The translations under genes were made by a program, and so were the position numbers. 64,000 nt of DNA, taken from NCBI RefSeq assembly GCF_034427435.1, contig NZ_JAXQNP010000002.1, positions 1,302,001 through 1,366,000 of the forward strand, read 5' to 3'. Of the stretch, positions 24,774 to 33,906 are shown piece by piece. A model generated the notes under the pieces. That model had not been told where the DNA came from. It saw only the letters and a list, made by a program, of their open reading frames with translations, and did no database searches. The DNA comes from Nitrospirillum sp034427435. GTDB taxonomy: Bacteria; Pseudomonadota; Alphaproteobacteria; Azospirillales; Azospirillaceae. The first letter of the stretch is position 1; every line of letters starts with the position of its first letter.

Positions 24774-26027
24774 TCAGGCGGCCTGATCGGGGGCCGCGAT
24801 GGAAGGGGACGATACCCCCGCCGCCCGCATCAAGGCCAGGCAGAGCAGGGATGCGGCGAGGCCGCAGGCGGCGGCGCTGGTCCAGCCCCAATGGCCGGCG
24901 AAGGCGGCGAACAGCGGCGGCCCGATGAGGGAGCCGCTGGCGCCGAACTGGGTCAGCAGGCCGTTGGCGGCGGGCAGGCCCCGGTCCGATCCCGCCACGG
25001 CGGGCAGCAGGGCGAAGGCCAGGCCGGGATAGACGCCGGACAGGGCGTTGAGCGCGATCACCACCCCGGCGGCGGTGGTGAGGTCGGGCGCCGGCCCGAA
25101 CACCAGGAACAGCAGCAGGGCCGGCAGCACGATGCTGACCGCCATCAGGGCGAAGGACGGTCCCCGCGTCAGGTCCCGCCCGTGGTTGCGGTGGTTCCAC
25201 CACCCCGCCACCCCGCTGCCGGCCACGGTGGCGAAGGAGGCGACGCCAGTGATCAGGCCGGCGGTGTCGGCGCTGGCGCCGGCCTTGTCCACCAGGAAGG
25301 TGGGCAGCATGCCCAGCAGGCCGACCTCGAACGTGGTGTAGCAGCCGAAGCCCAGGGCCAGGGCCCAGGCCCGCCGGGTGGGGCCGGTGCCGCCGGCGCC
25401 AGCCCCGCGCACCCGGGCGCCGACTCGTGCCGTCATGGGCAGGGACAGGACCAGGGCGCCCGCCGCCACCACGCCGCCGCCGAACAGCGCGCCGCGCCAG
25501 CTCCACAGCTCCGCCGCCCAGCCGGACAGGATGGCGCCCAGGGCCAGGCCCACGGGCACGAAGCTGCTCCATAGCGCCAGCGCCACGCCGCGCTGGCGCG
25601 GGGTCGCCGTTTCCAGGATCAGCATGGGGGCGGCGATGACGGTGGTGAGATAGCCGGCGCTTTCCACCACCCGCCAGGCGATCAGCGCCGCCGGGCCCTG
25701 CGCCAGGCTTTCGCCGATACCGCCCAGGGCCAGGAGGGCGGTGCCGGCCAGCAGCGCGGGGCGGCGGCCCGCCCGCTGGATCAGCCCGCCGGCGATGCGG
25801 CCGAAGCCGGCGCCGCCGATCTCCAGCAGCGAGATCACCAGGGCGGCCACGGTGAGGCTGAGGCCCAAGTCACGGGAGATGAGGGGGATCAGGGCCGACA
25901 TCTTGCCCAGCTGGGCGGCGGCGATGACGCCGACGCCATAGAACCAGACGACTTTCACCCAGCTTCCGCCCATGATGCCCCCCAACGCACGTTCCGCCCG
26001 CGACAGGCGGGGCACCATTTTTGCCAT
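24774..26027 (-). CDS. MFS transporter, CynX/efflux-like
   Basis: About 417 aa with 12 hydrophobic segments. MFS signatures include GRIAGGLIQRAGRRPALLAG after span 2, WRVVESAGYLTTVIAAPML, and LVDKAGASADTAGLITGV in the second half. The substrate is unknown; a small-molecule exporter or anion-type transporter is likely. ATG 26027 is the first start clear of the divergent regulator; a downstream ATG at 26018 is also possible. The divergent XRE-type regulator begins 62 nt away and is a candidate controller. Confidence 0.8.
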   Translation of the reverse strand: MAKMVPRLSRAERALGGIMGGSWVKVVWFYGVGVIAAAQLGKMSALIPLISRDLGLSLTVAALVISLLEIGGAGFGRIAGGLIQRAGRRPALLAGTALLALGGIGESLAQGPAALIAWRVVESAGYLTTVIAAPMLILETATPRQRGVALALWSSFVPVGLALGAILSGWAAELWSWRGALFGGGVVAAGALVLSLPMTARVGARVRGAGAGGTGPTRRAWALALGFGCYTTFEVGLLGMLPTFLVDKAGASADTAGLITGVASFATVAGSGVAGWWNHRNHGRDLTRGPSFALMAVSIVLPALLLFLVFGPAPDLTTAAGVVIALNALSGVYPGLAFALLPAVAGSDRGLPAANGLLTQFGASGSLIGPPLFAAFAGHWGWTSAAACGLAASLLCLALMRAAGVSSPSIAAPDQAA

Positions 26028-26088
26028 GACCGGGTCGGCTCCGGCGTGAATAAGATATGCGGGCCCGGTGCCAAGCAACGGAACCATC

Positions 26089-26688
26089 ATGGCCAGCATC
26101 GCCGCCGTCATCGATACCCTGCCGCGCATCGCCGGGCCGCACCTGGGCCGGTCGCTGCGGCTGTGGCGCACCCTGCGGCGCATGAAGCAGACCCATGCGG
26201 GGGAGTTGCTGGGCGTGTCCCAGGCCACCGTGTCCCGGTGGGAATCAGGGGCGCTGACGCCCGACGCGGGGGAGCAGGCGGCCATCCGCCAGCTCATGCA
26301 GGCCGGGCTGGACAGCGCCGCCGACCGGGAGCTGGCGCGGCTGGTCAACAACTCGACCGGGCCGGTGCACCTGGTGTGCGACCTGACCCACCGTCTGCTG
26401 GCCGTGTCGGCGCGACGGGAGCGCGACTTCGGCCGGCCCCGGGCGGAGGTGCTGGGCACCTCGCTCTGGCCCTATGCCAGCGATGAGATCCGGGCGGCGG
26501 AGGCGACGCTGGCCGATTGGGGCTGGTTCGAGCCGGCCCCGCCGGAGCTGGTGATAACGACGCGGGCCAACCGCTCACCCGAGGTCCGCATCCACGCCAG
26601 CCGCTTCCGCTGGGTGCGCTTCCAACTGTCGGACGGCAGCTTCGCCCGCCTGGTCGACACCATCGCGTACGATGATCCCTGCGCCTGA
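26089..26688 (+). CDS. XRE-family regulator with PAS-like C-terminal domain
   Basis: 199 aa. The helix-turn-helix is at residues 25-75 (MKQTHAGELLGVSQATVSRW, ESGALTPDAGEQAAI). A C-terminal ligand-sensing type domain follows (VHLVCDLTHRLLAVSARRER to FRWVRFQLSDGSFARLVDTI). It probably represses the divergent MFS gene in response to a small ligand. ATG 26089 is preferred to GTG 26068. Confidence 0.75.
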   Translation: MASIAAVIDTLPRIAGPHLGRSLRLWRTLRRMKQTHAGELLGVSQATVSRWESGALTPDAGEQAAIRQLMQAGLDSAADRELARLVNNSTGPVHLVCDLTHRLLAVSARRERDFGRPRAEVLGTSLWPYASDEIRAAEATLADWGWFEPAPPELVITTRANRSPEVRIHASRFRWVRFQLSDGSFARLVDTIAYDDPCA

Positions 26689-26718
26689 GAGTCCCAGCGG
26701 CCGCCGGCCGCTGTAGGC

Positions 26719-26814
26719 TGCGACTGCGGCCGCCGCAGCGTTTCGGGAAGCGGTAGCGGACCGAAACGCGAGGATGAGCCAAGCGGCCGGAGGGCCGCGC
26801 CCGGCGCCTGAGGG
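26719..26814 (+). repeat. Dispersed intergenic repeat, copy B
   Basis: Second copy of the family, between the converging XRE-regulator and metW genes. Shared blocks: TGCGAC, CGCCGCAGCG, ACCGAAACGCGAGGATGAGCC, GCGCCTGAGG. It carries an extra inner palindrome (TTTCGG / CCGAAA). The hairpin is GCGGCC-GGAG-GGCCGC (26783-26798): a different stem but the same GGA-type loop as copies A and C. Confidence 0.65.
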
Positions 26815-26820
26815 ACGGAA

Positions 26821-27456
26821 CTAATCCCTTCTTAACAAGAAAATCCCCTGCTCGCCGGACCAGTTGGCGCGCCAGGTGGTGGCGTCGCTGGTCAGTTGGC
26901 GGCCGTCATGGTCCAGGATGGCGCTGCGCTCCACCGTCACCCCGCCCAGCTCGGCGCAGAGGGCGGTGAAGTCGGCGATGGTGCAGAAGTGGATGTTGGG
27001 CGTTTCCCACCACTGGAAGCCCAGCCGGTCGGTGACGGGCATGCGCCCTGTCAGCAGCAGGGCCAGGCGCACCCGCCAATAGCCGAAATTGGGGAAGGAG
27101 ACGATCACCCGGCGGCCGATGCGCAGCATTTGCAGCAGTACGCCGCGCGGGTCGCGCGTGGCCTGCAGGGTCTGCGACAGGATGACGTAGTCGAAGGCGT
27201 CGCTGGGATAGTCCTTCAGGTCGGTGTCGGCGTCGCCCTGGATGACGGACAGGCCGCGCGACACGCAGGCGCGCACGCCGTCCATGCCCAGTTCGATGCC
27301 GCGGCCATCCACGCCCTTTTCGCGGGTCAGGAGGTCCAGCAGGGCGCCGTCGCCACAGCCCACGTCCAGCACGCGGGCGCCGGTGCTGACCATGTCGGCG
27401 ATGCGGCGCAGGTCGCCGCGGATGTCGGTGCGGGGGGGAATGACCGAGGCGTCCAT
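26821..27456 (-). CDS. metW: Methionine biosynthesis protein MetW
   Basis: 211 aa class I methyltransferase-fold protein. Motif I VLDVGCGDGALLDLL, RGIELG, then LSQTLQATRDPRGVLLQMLR and PNFGYWRVRLALLLTGRMPV are diagnostic of MetW. In proteobacteria it acts with MetX in homoserine acylation for methionine synthesis. It lies 4 nt after metX in the same operon. Confidence 0.92.
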   Translation of the reverse strand: MDASVIPPRTDIRGDLRRIADMVSTGARVLDVGCGDGALLDLLTREKGVDGRGIELGMDGVRACVSRGLSVIQGDADTDLKDYPSDAFDYVILSQTLQATRDPRGVLLQMLRIGRRVIVSFPNFGYWRVRLALLLTGRMPVTDRLGFQWWETPNIHFCTIADFTALCAELGGVTVERSAILDHDGRQLTSDATTWRANWSGEQGIFLLRRD

Positions 27457-27460
27457 GGGA

Positions 27461-28669
27461 TCAGACCCGCCGTTTCAGGCCGCGATGGTCGGCGCAACCG
27501 TTGATGAAGCCGCGCATGACCTGGTGGAACTCCGGCTCATCCAGCAGGAAGGCGTCGTGGCCTTTGTCCGTATCGATCTCCACGAAGCTGACATTGGCGG
27601 CCACGGCGTTCAGGGCGTGCACCACCGCCCGCGACTCGGAGGTGGGGAACAGCCAGTCGCTGGAGAAGCTGGCCAGGCAGAAGCGCACCGGCGTGCCCTT
27701 ACCCCCCACGCGGAAGGCCTGGGCCAACTGGCCGCCGTGTTCCGCCGCCAGGTCGAAATAGTCCATGGCCCGGGTGATGTAGAGGTAGCTGTTGGCGTCG
27801 AACCGGTCGACGAAGCTGGCCCCCTGGTAGCGCAGGTAGCTTTCCACCTGGAAATCGGCGTCGAAGCCGAAGGTGATGGCCTGGCGGCTTTGCAGGTTGC
27901 GGCCGAACTTGCGGTGCAGCGCCGCCTCGGACAGATAGGTGATGTGGGCGGCCATGCGGGCCACGGCCAGGCCGCGCGCCGGGTTGGTGCCCGCCCGCTG
28001 ATAGGCGCCGTCGCGCCATTCCGGGTCGGCCATGATGGCCTGGCGCCCCACCTCGTGAAAGGCGATGTTCTGCGCCGAATGCCGGGCGGCGGTGGCGATG
28101 GGCACGGCGGCGAACACCCGCTCGGGGTAGGCCACCGCCCATTGCAGCACCTGCATGCCGCCCATGGAGCCGCCGATGACGCAGAACAGCTGGTCGATGC
28201 CCAGCGCGTCGATCAGCAGGGTCTGCGCCCGCACCATGTCGCCGATGGTGATGACGGGGAAGTCGATGGCGTAGGGCTCACCCGTCGCCGGGTTCACGTC
28301 ATGCGGCCCGGTCGAACCCATGCAGCCGCCGATGACGTTACTGCAGATGACGAAGAAGCGATCAGTATCCACCGGCTTGCCCGGGCCCACCAGCATCTCC
28401 CACCAGCCGGGCTTGCCGGTGATGGGATGGCGGTCGGCCACGTATTGGTCGCCCGTCAAGGCATGGCACACCAGGATGGCGTTGGACTTGTCGGCGTTCA
28501 GCGTGCCGTAGGTCTGATAGGCCACGGTGAAGGGGCCCAGTTGCCCGCCGCCGTCCAGGGGCATGGGCCGGTCGGCCCCCAGCACAAGGCGCTTCCCCGG
28601 CAGGGCCAGGGGAGGCGCGCCGGTGGTGTCCGTGCCGGAACTATCCGTGTAGGCAGGCGGGGTGATCAT
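27461..28669 (-). CDS. metX: Homoserine O-acyltransferase MetX
   Basis: 402 aa alpha/beta-hydrolase-fold enzyme that acylates the homoserine hydroxyl for direct sulfhydrylation. Seen: CHALTGDQYV, the nucleophile elbow GGSMGGMQVLQWAV, NPARGLAVARMAAHITYLSE and the catalytic His in DKGHDAFLL. MetX enzymes can be acetyl- or succinyl-specific, and the sequence alone does not settle which. ATG 28669 starts the conserved part. The leader region was checked for a SAM-II riboswitch and none is convincing. Confidence 0.94.
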   Translation of the reverse strand: MITPPAYTDSSGTDTTGAPPLALPGKRLVLGADRPMPLDGGGQLGPFTVAYQTYGTLNADKSNAILVCHALTGDQYVADRHPITGKPGWWEMLVGPGKPVDTDRFFVICSNVIGGCMGSTGPHDVNPATGEPYAIDFPVITIGDMVRAQTLLIDALGIDQLFCVIGGSMGGMQVLQWAVAYPERVFAAVPIATAARHSAQNIAFHEVGRQAIMADPEWRDGAYQRAGTNPARGLAVARMAAHITYLSEAALHRKFGRNLQSRQAITFGFDADFQVESYLRYQGASFVDRFDANSYLYITRAMDYFDLAAEHGGQLAQAFRVGGKGTPVRFCLASFSSDWLFPTSESRAVVHALNAVAANVSFVEIDTDKGHDAFLLDEPEFHQVMRGFINGCADHRGLKRRV

Positions 28670-28799
28670 GATGAAGGGGCCTTCGAATCCAGCCTGAATG
28701 ACTAGGAAGGTGGGGCATGCCAAGTCAACGTTTTCTTTGATTTTGCGGGGGGCAGGCTCTAAGACTCAGTCGTTTCAGGTCTCCAATTCGAACCCGTCC

Positions 28800-29663
28800 A
28801 TGCCCCCTGTGCCCCCCTCCGTCGACGCCCTGCGCCGCGAAATCGATGAAATCGACGTGGCGATCCATGACCTCATCATGCGGCGCGCCCGGGTGGTGGA
28901 GCGTATCGCCCACTCCAAGGCGGGCGAAAAGGTCTTCATTCGTCCGGGGCGCGAGGCGGGCATCCTGCGGCGCCTGGTGGCCCGCCACCAGGGCAGCGTG
29001 CCCGTGGCGGCCATCGTGCGCATCTGGCGGGAGATGATCGCCGCCATGACCCTGATCCAGGGGCCTTTCGCCGTCGCCGTCTACGCGCCCGACGACGACC
29101 GCCGCCTGTGGGACATCGCCCGCGACCATTACGGCACCGTCACTCCCCTGGCGCCGGCCAACACCACCCAGGCCGTGCTGCGCGCCCTGGCGGAGGGCAG
29201 CGCCACCGTCGGCGTGGTCCCCATGCCGGAGGAAGAGGACACCGACCCCTGGTGGCGCTTCCTCATCAGCGACGACACCAAGACGCCCAAGATCATCGGC
29301 CGTCTGCCCTTCTGCCGCCGTCCCGGCCAGAAGGAGGGCGGCGACGCCCTGATCCTGGGCGCCGTCCCGCTGGAGGCGACGGGCCAGGACCACACCCTGC
29401 TGGGCGTGGAACTGTCGCAGGACATGAGCCGCGGCCGCCTGAAGGACATGATCGAGGCCGCCAGCCTGCCCGTGGGTTGGTTCCGCATCTTCCACCTGCC
29501 CGGCGGCGGCGGTTCCGTCCACCTGATCGAGGTGGAGGATTTCGTGGATTTTGACGACCCGCGCCTGCGGACCCTGGCGGAAAAGCTGGGCGACGCGCTG
29601 GTGCGGGCGCTGCCCGTGGGCACCTACGCCCTGCCCATCACGCTGGAAGCCCGGAAGGCCTGA
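28800..29663 (+). CDS. Chorismate mutase (AroQ) with C-terminal extension
   Basis: 287 aa. Residues 5-90 form an AroQ-type chorismate mutase helix bundle (ALRREIDEIDVAIHDLIMRR, then VERIAHSK and REAGILRRLVARH). The remaining ~195 residues resemble the periplasmic-binding/prephenate-dehydratase-like half found in rhodospirillal homologues, without a recognisable dehydratase catalytic TRF motif. It converts chorismate to prephenate. It is followed by hisC and tyrC, so it probably feeds tyrosine synthesis. No clear ribosome site precedes ATG 28800. Confidence 0.8.
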   Translation: MPPVPPSVDALRREIDEIDVAIHDLIMRRARVVERIAHSKAGEKVFIRPGREAGILRRLVARHQGSVPVAAIVRIWREMIAAMTLIQGPFAVAVYAPDDDRRLWDIARDHYGTVTPLAPANTTQAVLRALAEGSATVGVVPMPEEEDTDPWWRFLISDDTKTPKIIGRLPFCRRPGQKEGGDALILGAVPLEATGQDHTLLGVELSQDMSRGRLKDMIEAASLPVGWFRIFHLPGGGGSVHLIEVEDFVDFDDPRLRTLAEKLGDALVRALPVGTYALPITLEARKA

Positions 29664-29852
29664 TACAGGCCCTCCCGAGTCGTGCCACAACTCCGCCCGA
29701 GTCGCGCCCCAACGGCGCAGGGCATGCGCCCCCGATTCGCATAAGGCTTTGATAAGACTCACAGCTATCCTTACCTGCGTGCGGGTTTGATCCCGAACCC
29801 GCCGCCCGCGAGAAGAAGACAGCCACCGCCTGCCAGAAGGTTACGCCGTACC

Positions 29853-30953
29853 ATGTCCGCACCCGTTCCCAACCCCGGCATTCTCGATATCCATGCCTAT
29901 GTCGGGGGCGAGGCGCATGCGCCGGGGGCGTCGCGGCTGATCCGTCTGGCCTCCAACGAGGGGGCGCTGGGCCCCAGCCCCAAGGCCATCGCCGCCTACA
30001 CCGCCGTGGCGGGGCAGATGCACCGCTATCCCGACGGCGGGTCCAAGGCCCTGCGCGCCGGCCTGGGGCGCCGCTTCGGCCTGGATGCGGAGCGCATCGT
30101 CTGCGGCAACGGCTCGGACGACGTGTTGCAGCTGCTGACCCGCGCCTATGCCGGCGTGGGCGATGAGGTGCTGCACACCGTCCACGGCTTCGCCATCTAT
30201 CCCATCAGCGCGCGCTTCGCCGGCGCCACGCCGGTGGCCGCCCCCGAGCGCGACCTGAAGACGGACGTGGACGCCCTGCTGGCCCGCGTCACGCCCCGCA
30301 CCCGCGTGGTGTTCATCGCCAATCCCAACAACCCCACCGGCAGCTACCTGAACAAGGACGAGCTGCGGCGCCTGCACGCGGGCCTGCCGGAGAACGTGCT
30401 GCTGGTCATCGACGCGGCCTATGCCGAGTATGTGGACGCGCCCGACTACACCGATGGCGCCGACCTGGTCGACGAGTTCAGCAACGTCGTCATGACCCGC
30501 ACCTTCTCCAAGATTTTCGCCCTGGGCGGCTTGCGCCTGGGCTGGGCCTATTGCCCGGCCCCGGTGGCCGACGTGCTGAACCGGGTGCGCGGCCCCTTCA
30601 ACGTGGCGTCCAGCGCCCAGGCCGCCGGCCTGGCGGCGCTGGAGGATGTGGAATTCCTGGAGCGGAGCCGCCAGCACAACACCCAGGTGCGCGCCTGGTT
30701 CGTGGACCAGGTGCGGGCCCTGGGCCTGGTGGTCCACCCCTCCGTCGCCAATTTCGTCCTGATCTCCTTCGCAGAGCAGGCGGGCGACCGCGCCGACGCC
30801 GAGGGCGCGCGCCAGCTGCTGAAATCGCGGGGTATCCTGGTGCGGCAGGTGGGCTCCTACGGCCTGCCGCATTGCCTGCGCGTCACCATCGGGCTGGAGG
30901 AAGAGATGCGGGCGGTCGTCGATGGCCTGGCGGACTGGGTGAACGGCAAATGA
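29853..30953 (+). CDS. hisC: Histidinol-phosphate/aromatic aminotransferase
   Basis: 366 aa fold-type I PLP enzyme. LASNEGALGPSPKAIAAY, HRYPDGGSKALR, FIANPNNPTGSY, and the PLP lysine in TRTFSKIFALGGLRLGW are the HisC/HisC2 signature. Its place between chorismate mutase and tyrC suggests aromatic (phenylpyruvate, 4-hydroxyphenylpyruvate or arogenate) transamination, with or without histidinol-phosphate activity. The stop overlaps the tyrC start (ATGA). Confidence 0.9.
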   Translation: MSAPVPNPGILDIHAYVGGEAHAPGASRLIRLASNEGALGPSPKAIAAYTAVAGQMHRYPDGGSKALRAGLGRRFGLDAERIVCGNGSDDVLQLLTRAYAGVGDEVLHTVHGFAIYPISARFAGATPVAAPERDLKTDVDALLARVTPRTRVVFIANPNNPTGSYLNKDELRRLHAGLPENVLLVIDAAYAEYVDAPDYTDGADLVDEFSNVVMTRTFSKIFALGGLRLGWAYCPAPVADVLNRVRGPFNVASSAQAAGLAALEDVEFLERSRQHNTQVRAWFVDQVRALGLVVHPSVANFVLISFAEQAGDRADAEGARQLLKSRGILVRQVGSYGLPHCLRVTIGLEEEMRAVVDGLADWVNGK

Positions 30954-31857
30954 GCGCCCCCGAAACGGCCCTCGGCGCCCCGCTGTACAACCGCGTTTGT
31001 GTCATCGGCCTGGGGCTCATCGGCTCTTCCCTGCTGCGCTGCCTGATGGCGGACCGTGGCCTGGCGGGGGAGGTGGTGGCCTGCGACCGCTCGGACGCCG
31101 TTTGCGCCCGCGTGGCCGAACTCGGCATCGCCGACCGGGTGGAAAACGACGCCACCCTGGCCGTGGTCGGCGCCGACCTGGTGGTGCTGTGCACGCCCGT
31201 GGGCGCCTACGCCGATGTGGCGGCCCTGATCGGCCCCCACCTGGCGCCGGGCAGCACGCTCAGCGACGTGGGCTCCGTCAAGCAGGCGGTGGTGCGCGAC
31301 GTTTCCCCCATGTGCCGGACGGCGTGCATTTCGTGCCCGGCCATCCGCTGGCGGGCACCGAGCATTCCGGCCCGGACGCCGGCTTCAAGGAGCTGTTCCG
31401 CGGCCGCTGGCTGATCCTGACGCCGCCGCCGGGCACGGACGCGGGCGCCGTGGATCGTCTGGGACGGCTGTGGGCCGCCTGCGGTTCGCAGATCGAGGTC
31501 ATGGACGCCAGCCACCATGACCAGGTGCTGGCCATCACCAGCCACCTGCCGCACCTGATCGCCTACACCATCGTCGGCACGGCCACGGACTTGGAGGAGA
31601 CGACGAAGTCGGAGGTCATCCGCTTCTCCGCCTCCGGCTTCCGCGACTTCACCCGCATCGCGGCGTCGGACCCCGTGATGTGGCGCGACATCTTCCTGAA
31701 CAACCGCGAGGCGGTGCTGGAGATGATCCAGCGCTTCACCGAGGATCTGACGGCCCTGCAACGCGCCATCCGCTGGGGGGAGGGCGACAAGCTGTTCGAC
31801 CTGTTCACCCGCACCCGCGCCATCCGCCGGTCCATCATCGACGCCAAGCAGGCTTGA
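30950..31857 (+). CDS. tyrC: Prephenate/arogenate dehydrogenase, one-base frameshift
   Basis: The N-terminal half in the first frame carries the NAD-binding VCVIGLGLIGSSLLRCLM and SDVGSVKQAVV. The C-terminal half in the next frame begins HVPDGVHFVPGHPLAGTEHS and continues to IRRSIIDAKQA. The switch occurs at the run CCCCC (31305-31309), where a sixth C would restore a 302-aa protein joining VRDVSP to HVPDG. The enzyme oxidatively decarboxylates prephenate or arogenate toward tyrosine. Both halves are fully conserved, so a sequencing error is more likely than a pseudogene. Confidence 0.85.
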
Positions 31858-31870
31858 TCGGTTCGTTTGC

Positions 31871-31955
31871 GTCAAGCGCCGGCGGGGCATCCGCCCCTCG
31901 GCTTATCCTCGCTGCGCCCTTCGGTACTCGCTGCGGCGGACGCGGGTCGCGTCCT
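31871..31955 (-). repeat. Dispersed intergenic repeat, copy C
   Basis: Third copy, inverted relative to A and B. On the minus strand it reads AGGACGCGACC, CGTCCGCCGCAGCGAG, ACCGAAGGGCGCAGCGAGG, ATAAGCC. The hairpin GGGGC-GGAT-GCCCC occupies 31897-31884. It lies between the converging ends of tyrC and the DUF2125 gene. Confidence 0.7.
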
Positions 31956-32008
31956 GGTCGCTGCGCTCCGGTGCGACTGCGGCGGGGCTGGCCGTGATCC
32001 GGCTTGGC

Positions 32009-33090
32009 TCAGCGCCAGGCGATGTCGGGGTAGTGGCCCACGGTCAGCGGGCCAATCTGCAGCTTGTGGTTCTGCATCGTGATGGGCAGCTTCAGGGTGG
32101 GGGCGCCGCCATCGGCCTTGGGCTTGGCCAGCAGGGCCACGCCCAGGTGGGCCCATTGGGCCTGGTTGCCGTGCAGGCTGCCGCCGTCCTGCAAGGCGTC
32201 CACCAGATTGTCCAGGCCCGACAGCTCCGCCGTGCCCGATCCCTGGGGTTGCAGGTTGTTGTCCAGCGCCAGGGTGGCGTTGGCCGCCAGGTGCAGGTTG
32301 CCCCAATCCAGCTTCAGGCTGTCCAGTTCCACCGTCCCGCCCGCCTTGGACCAGGGCGCCACCGCGTCCGCCGTGGGGGCGGCGGGCAGGGGGCCCTGCA
32401 CCCGGGCGGACAGCACCAGGCGCTGCAGCTTGGTGCCCAGGCTGCGCACCGGCGGCACCGTCATGTTGGTGATGTCCACCCGCAGGCCCAGCCCCGTGCC
32501 GGTATGATCGGCGGGCGGGGTCGCCGGCCGTTCCACCGTAATGGACAGACCCTCGATGGGATAGCTGCCGGCCGGCACCAGGCTGGCCGGGGGCGGCGCG
32601 CCGGCGGCATCCCCCTCCGGCGCCGGCAGGGCGGCGGCGGTCAGGGTGGCATGGCTCAGGTTCACCTGCACCGTGCGCGGGGTGCCGGCGGCGATGTCCA
32701 GGGTGACACGTCCCCCGACGATGGCTGCGGTGGCGTCCAGGGCCGGTCGCACGCCCTCATGCGGCAGGCTGGCGTGGCCACCCTTGGGCAGGGTCAGCAC
32801 GACGTCATCCAGGCGCCAGATGGGGGCGGAGGCCCGGACCATGTCGGCGGACCAACTGAGCCCGTCCGGCTTTTCCACCTTCACATCGGTGGCGGTGATG
32901 GCGATCCCCAGGGGAAGCCGCCCAGCGTCGGCGGCTGATAGGTGATGGTGGCGCCCCCCGTCCGCGCCAGGTCGGCGCTGTGGTCCAGCAGGGTCAACAG
33001 CCGGGTCGCCATGCGATGCCACCACACGGCATAGCCGGTGACCAGGACCAGCACCAGGAACAGGACGAGCGTCAGGGGGCGGATACGCAT
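32009..33090 (-). CDS. DUF2125 exported/membrane-anchored protein, one-base frameshift
   Basis: From ATG 33090 one frame gives an N-terminal anchor (MRIRPLTLVLFLVLVLVTGY) and ATITYQPPTLGGFP. The next frame continues LGIAITATDVKVEKPDGLSW to the end PLTVGHYPDIAWR. The break is at GGGG 32911-32914 (a fifth G restores a 360-aa protein). The pattern (aromatic-rich anchor, GFP motif, long beta-rich domain) fits DUF2125, an alphaproteobacterial periplasmic family of unknown function. Probably a sequencing error. Confidence 0.75.
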
Positions 33091-33306
33091 GGGGAATCCC
33101 GAAAGGCGGCGGCCGGGGCTGGCCGCCGGGGCGATGAGGCCATGGCCCGGGTGGGCTTGGCAAGGGCGACGCCGTCGCGGCGGCCTTCTGCCATAGATCG
33201 GCATCGTCCGGCCGGAATGCCAGCCTCCGTCATCGTGCCGACAGTTGACGGCGGGGGCCCAAGCCGTCCAGGCTCGGGACGCGACCCTTGGTTTCTCCTG
33301 CCTGGC

Positions 33307-33894
33307 ATGCCGGCCTTGTCTTCATCGTCTTCTGAAATCGCCGCCCCATACCGTGCCATCGGCGTCGCCGCTGGTGCTGATATCTGGGTCTTCGGCTATG
33401 GCTCCCTGATGTGGAACCCCGGTTTCCCCTTTGCGGAGCGGCGGCGGGCCACCGTGCGCGGCTGGCATCGGGGGTTCAGCGTCTATTCCTTCCTCCATCG
33501 CGGTACCCGCGCCTGCCCCGGCGCCGTGCTGGGCCTGGACCGGGGGGGCGCCTGCCGGGGCATCGCCTACCGCGTGACGGCGGCCGACGCGCCCGGCGTC
33601 CTGGACTACCTGTGGGAGCGGGAGATGCCGAACGAGGTCTATGAGCCGCGCCTGCTGACCGCCGCCCTGGACAATGGCGCCCGCGTGGCCGCCCTGGCCT
33701 TCACCGCGGTGCGCGGGCATGAGCAATATTGCGGCCGCCTGCCACCGGACGAGGTCGCCCGCCTGATCCGCCAGGGCGTGGGCGAAAGCGGTCGCAACGT
33801 CGATTATCTGGTCAACACGGTGCGGCACCTGCACGAACTGGGCATCCGCGACCGTAACCTGGAAGGGCTGGTGGAACGGGTGATGGCGCCGTAA
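33307..33894 (+). CDS. ChaC-like gamma-glutamylcyclotransferase
   Basis: 195 aa. The substrate loop DIWVFGYGSLMWNPGFPFAE near the N terminus, GWHRGFSVYSFLHRGT, and LDYLWEREM with the catalytic-type Glu match the ChaC family, which cleaves glutathione to 5-oxoproline and Cys-Gly. ATG 33307 is chosen; a much longer open frame upstream is antisense to the DUF2125 gene and unsupported. It converges on rsmD. Confidence 0.82.
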   Translation: MPALSSSSSEIAAPYRAIGVAAGADIWVFGYGSLMWNPGFPFAERRRATVRGWHRGFSVYSFLHRGTRACPGAVLGLDRGGACRGIAYRVTAADAPGVLDYLWEREMPNEVYEPRLLTAALDNGARVAALAFTAVRGHEQYCGRLPPDEVARLIRQGVGESGRNVDYLVNTVRHLHELGIRDRNLEGLVERVMAP

Positions 33895-33906
33895 GGGCGA
33901 CCGCCC

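Noticed and set aside
28670..28799. SAM-II riboswitch before metX
   Set aside because: Alphaproteobacterial metX/metA leaders often have one, but I could not find its conserved core or pseudoknot pairing in this 130-bp interval. A covariance-model scan would settle it.
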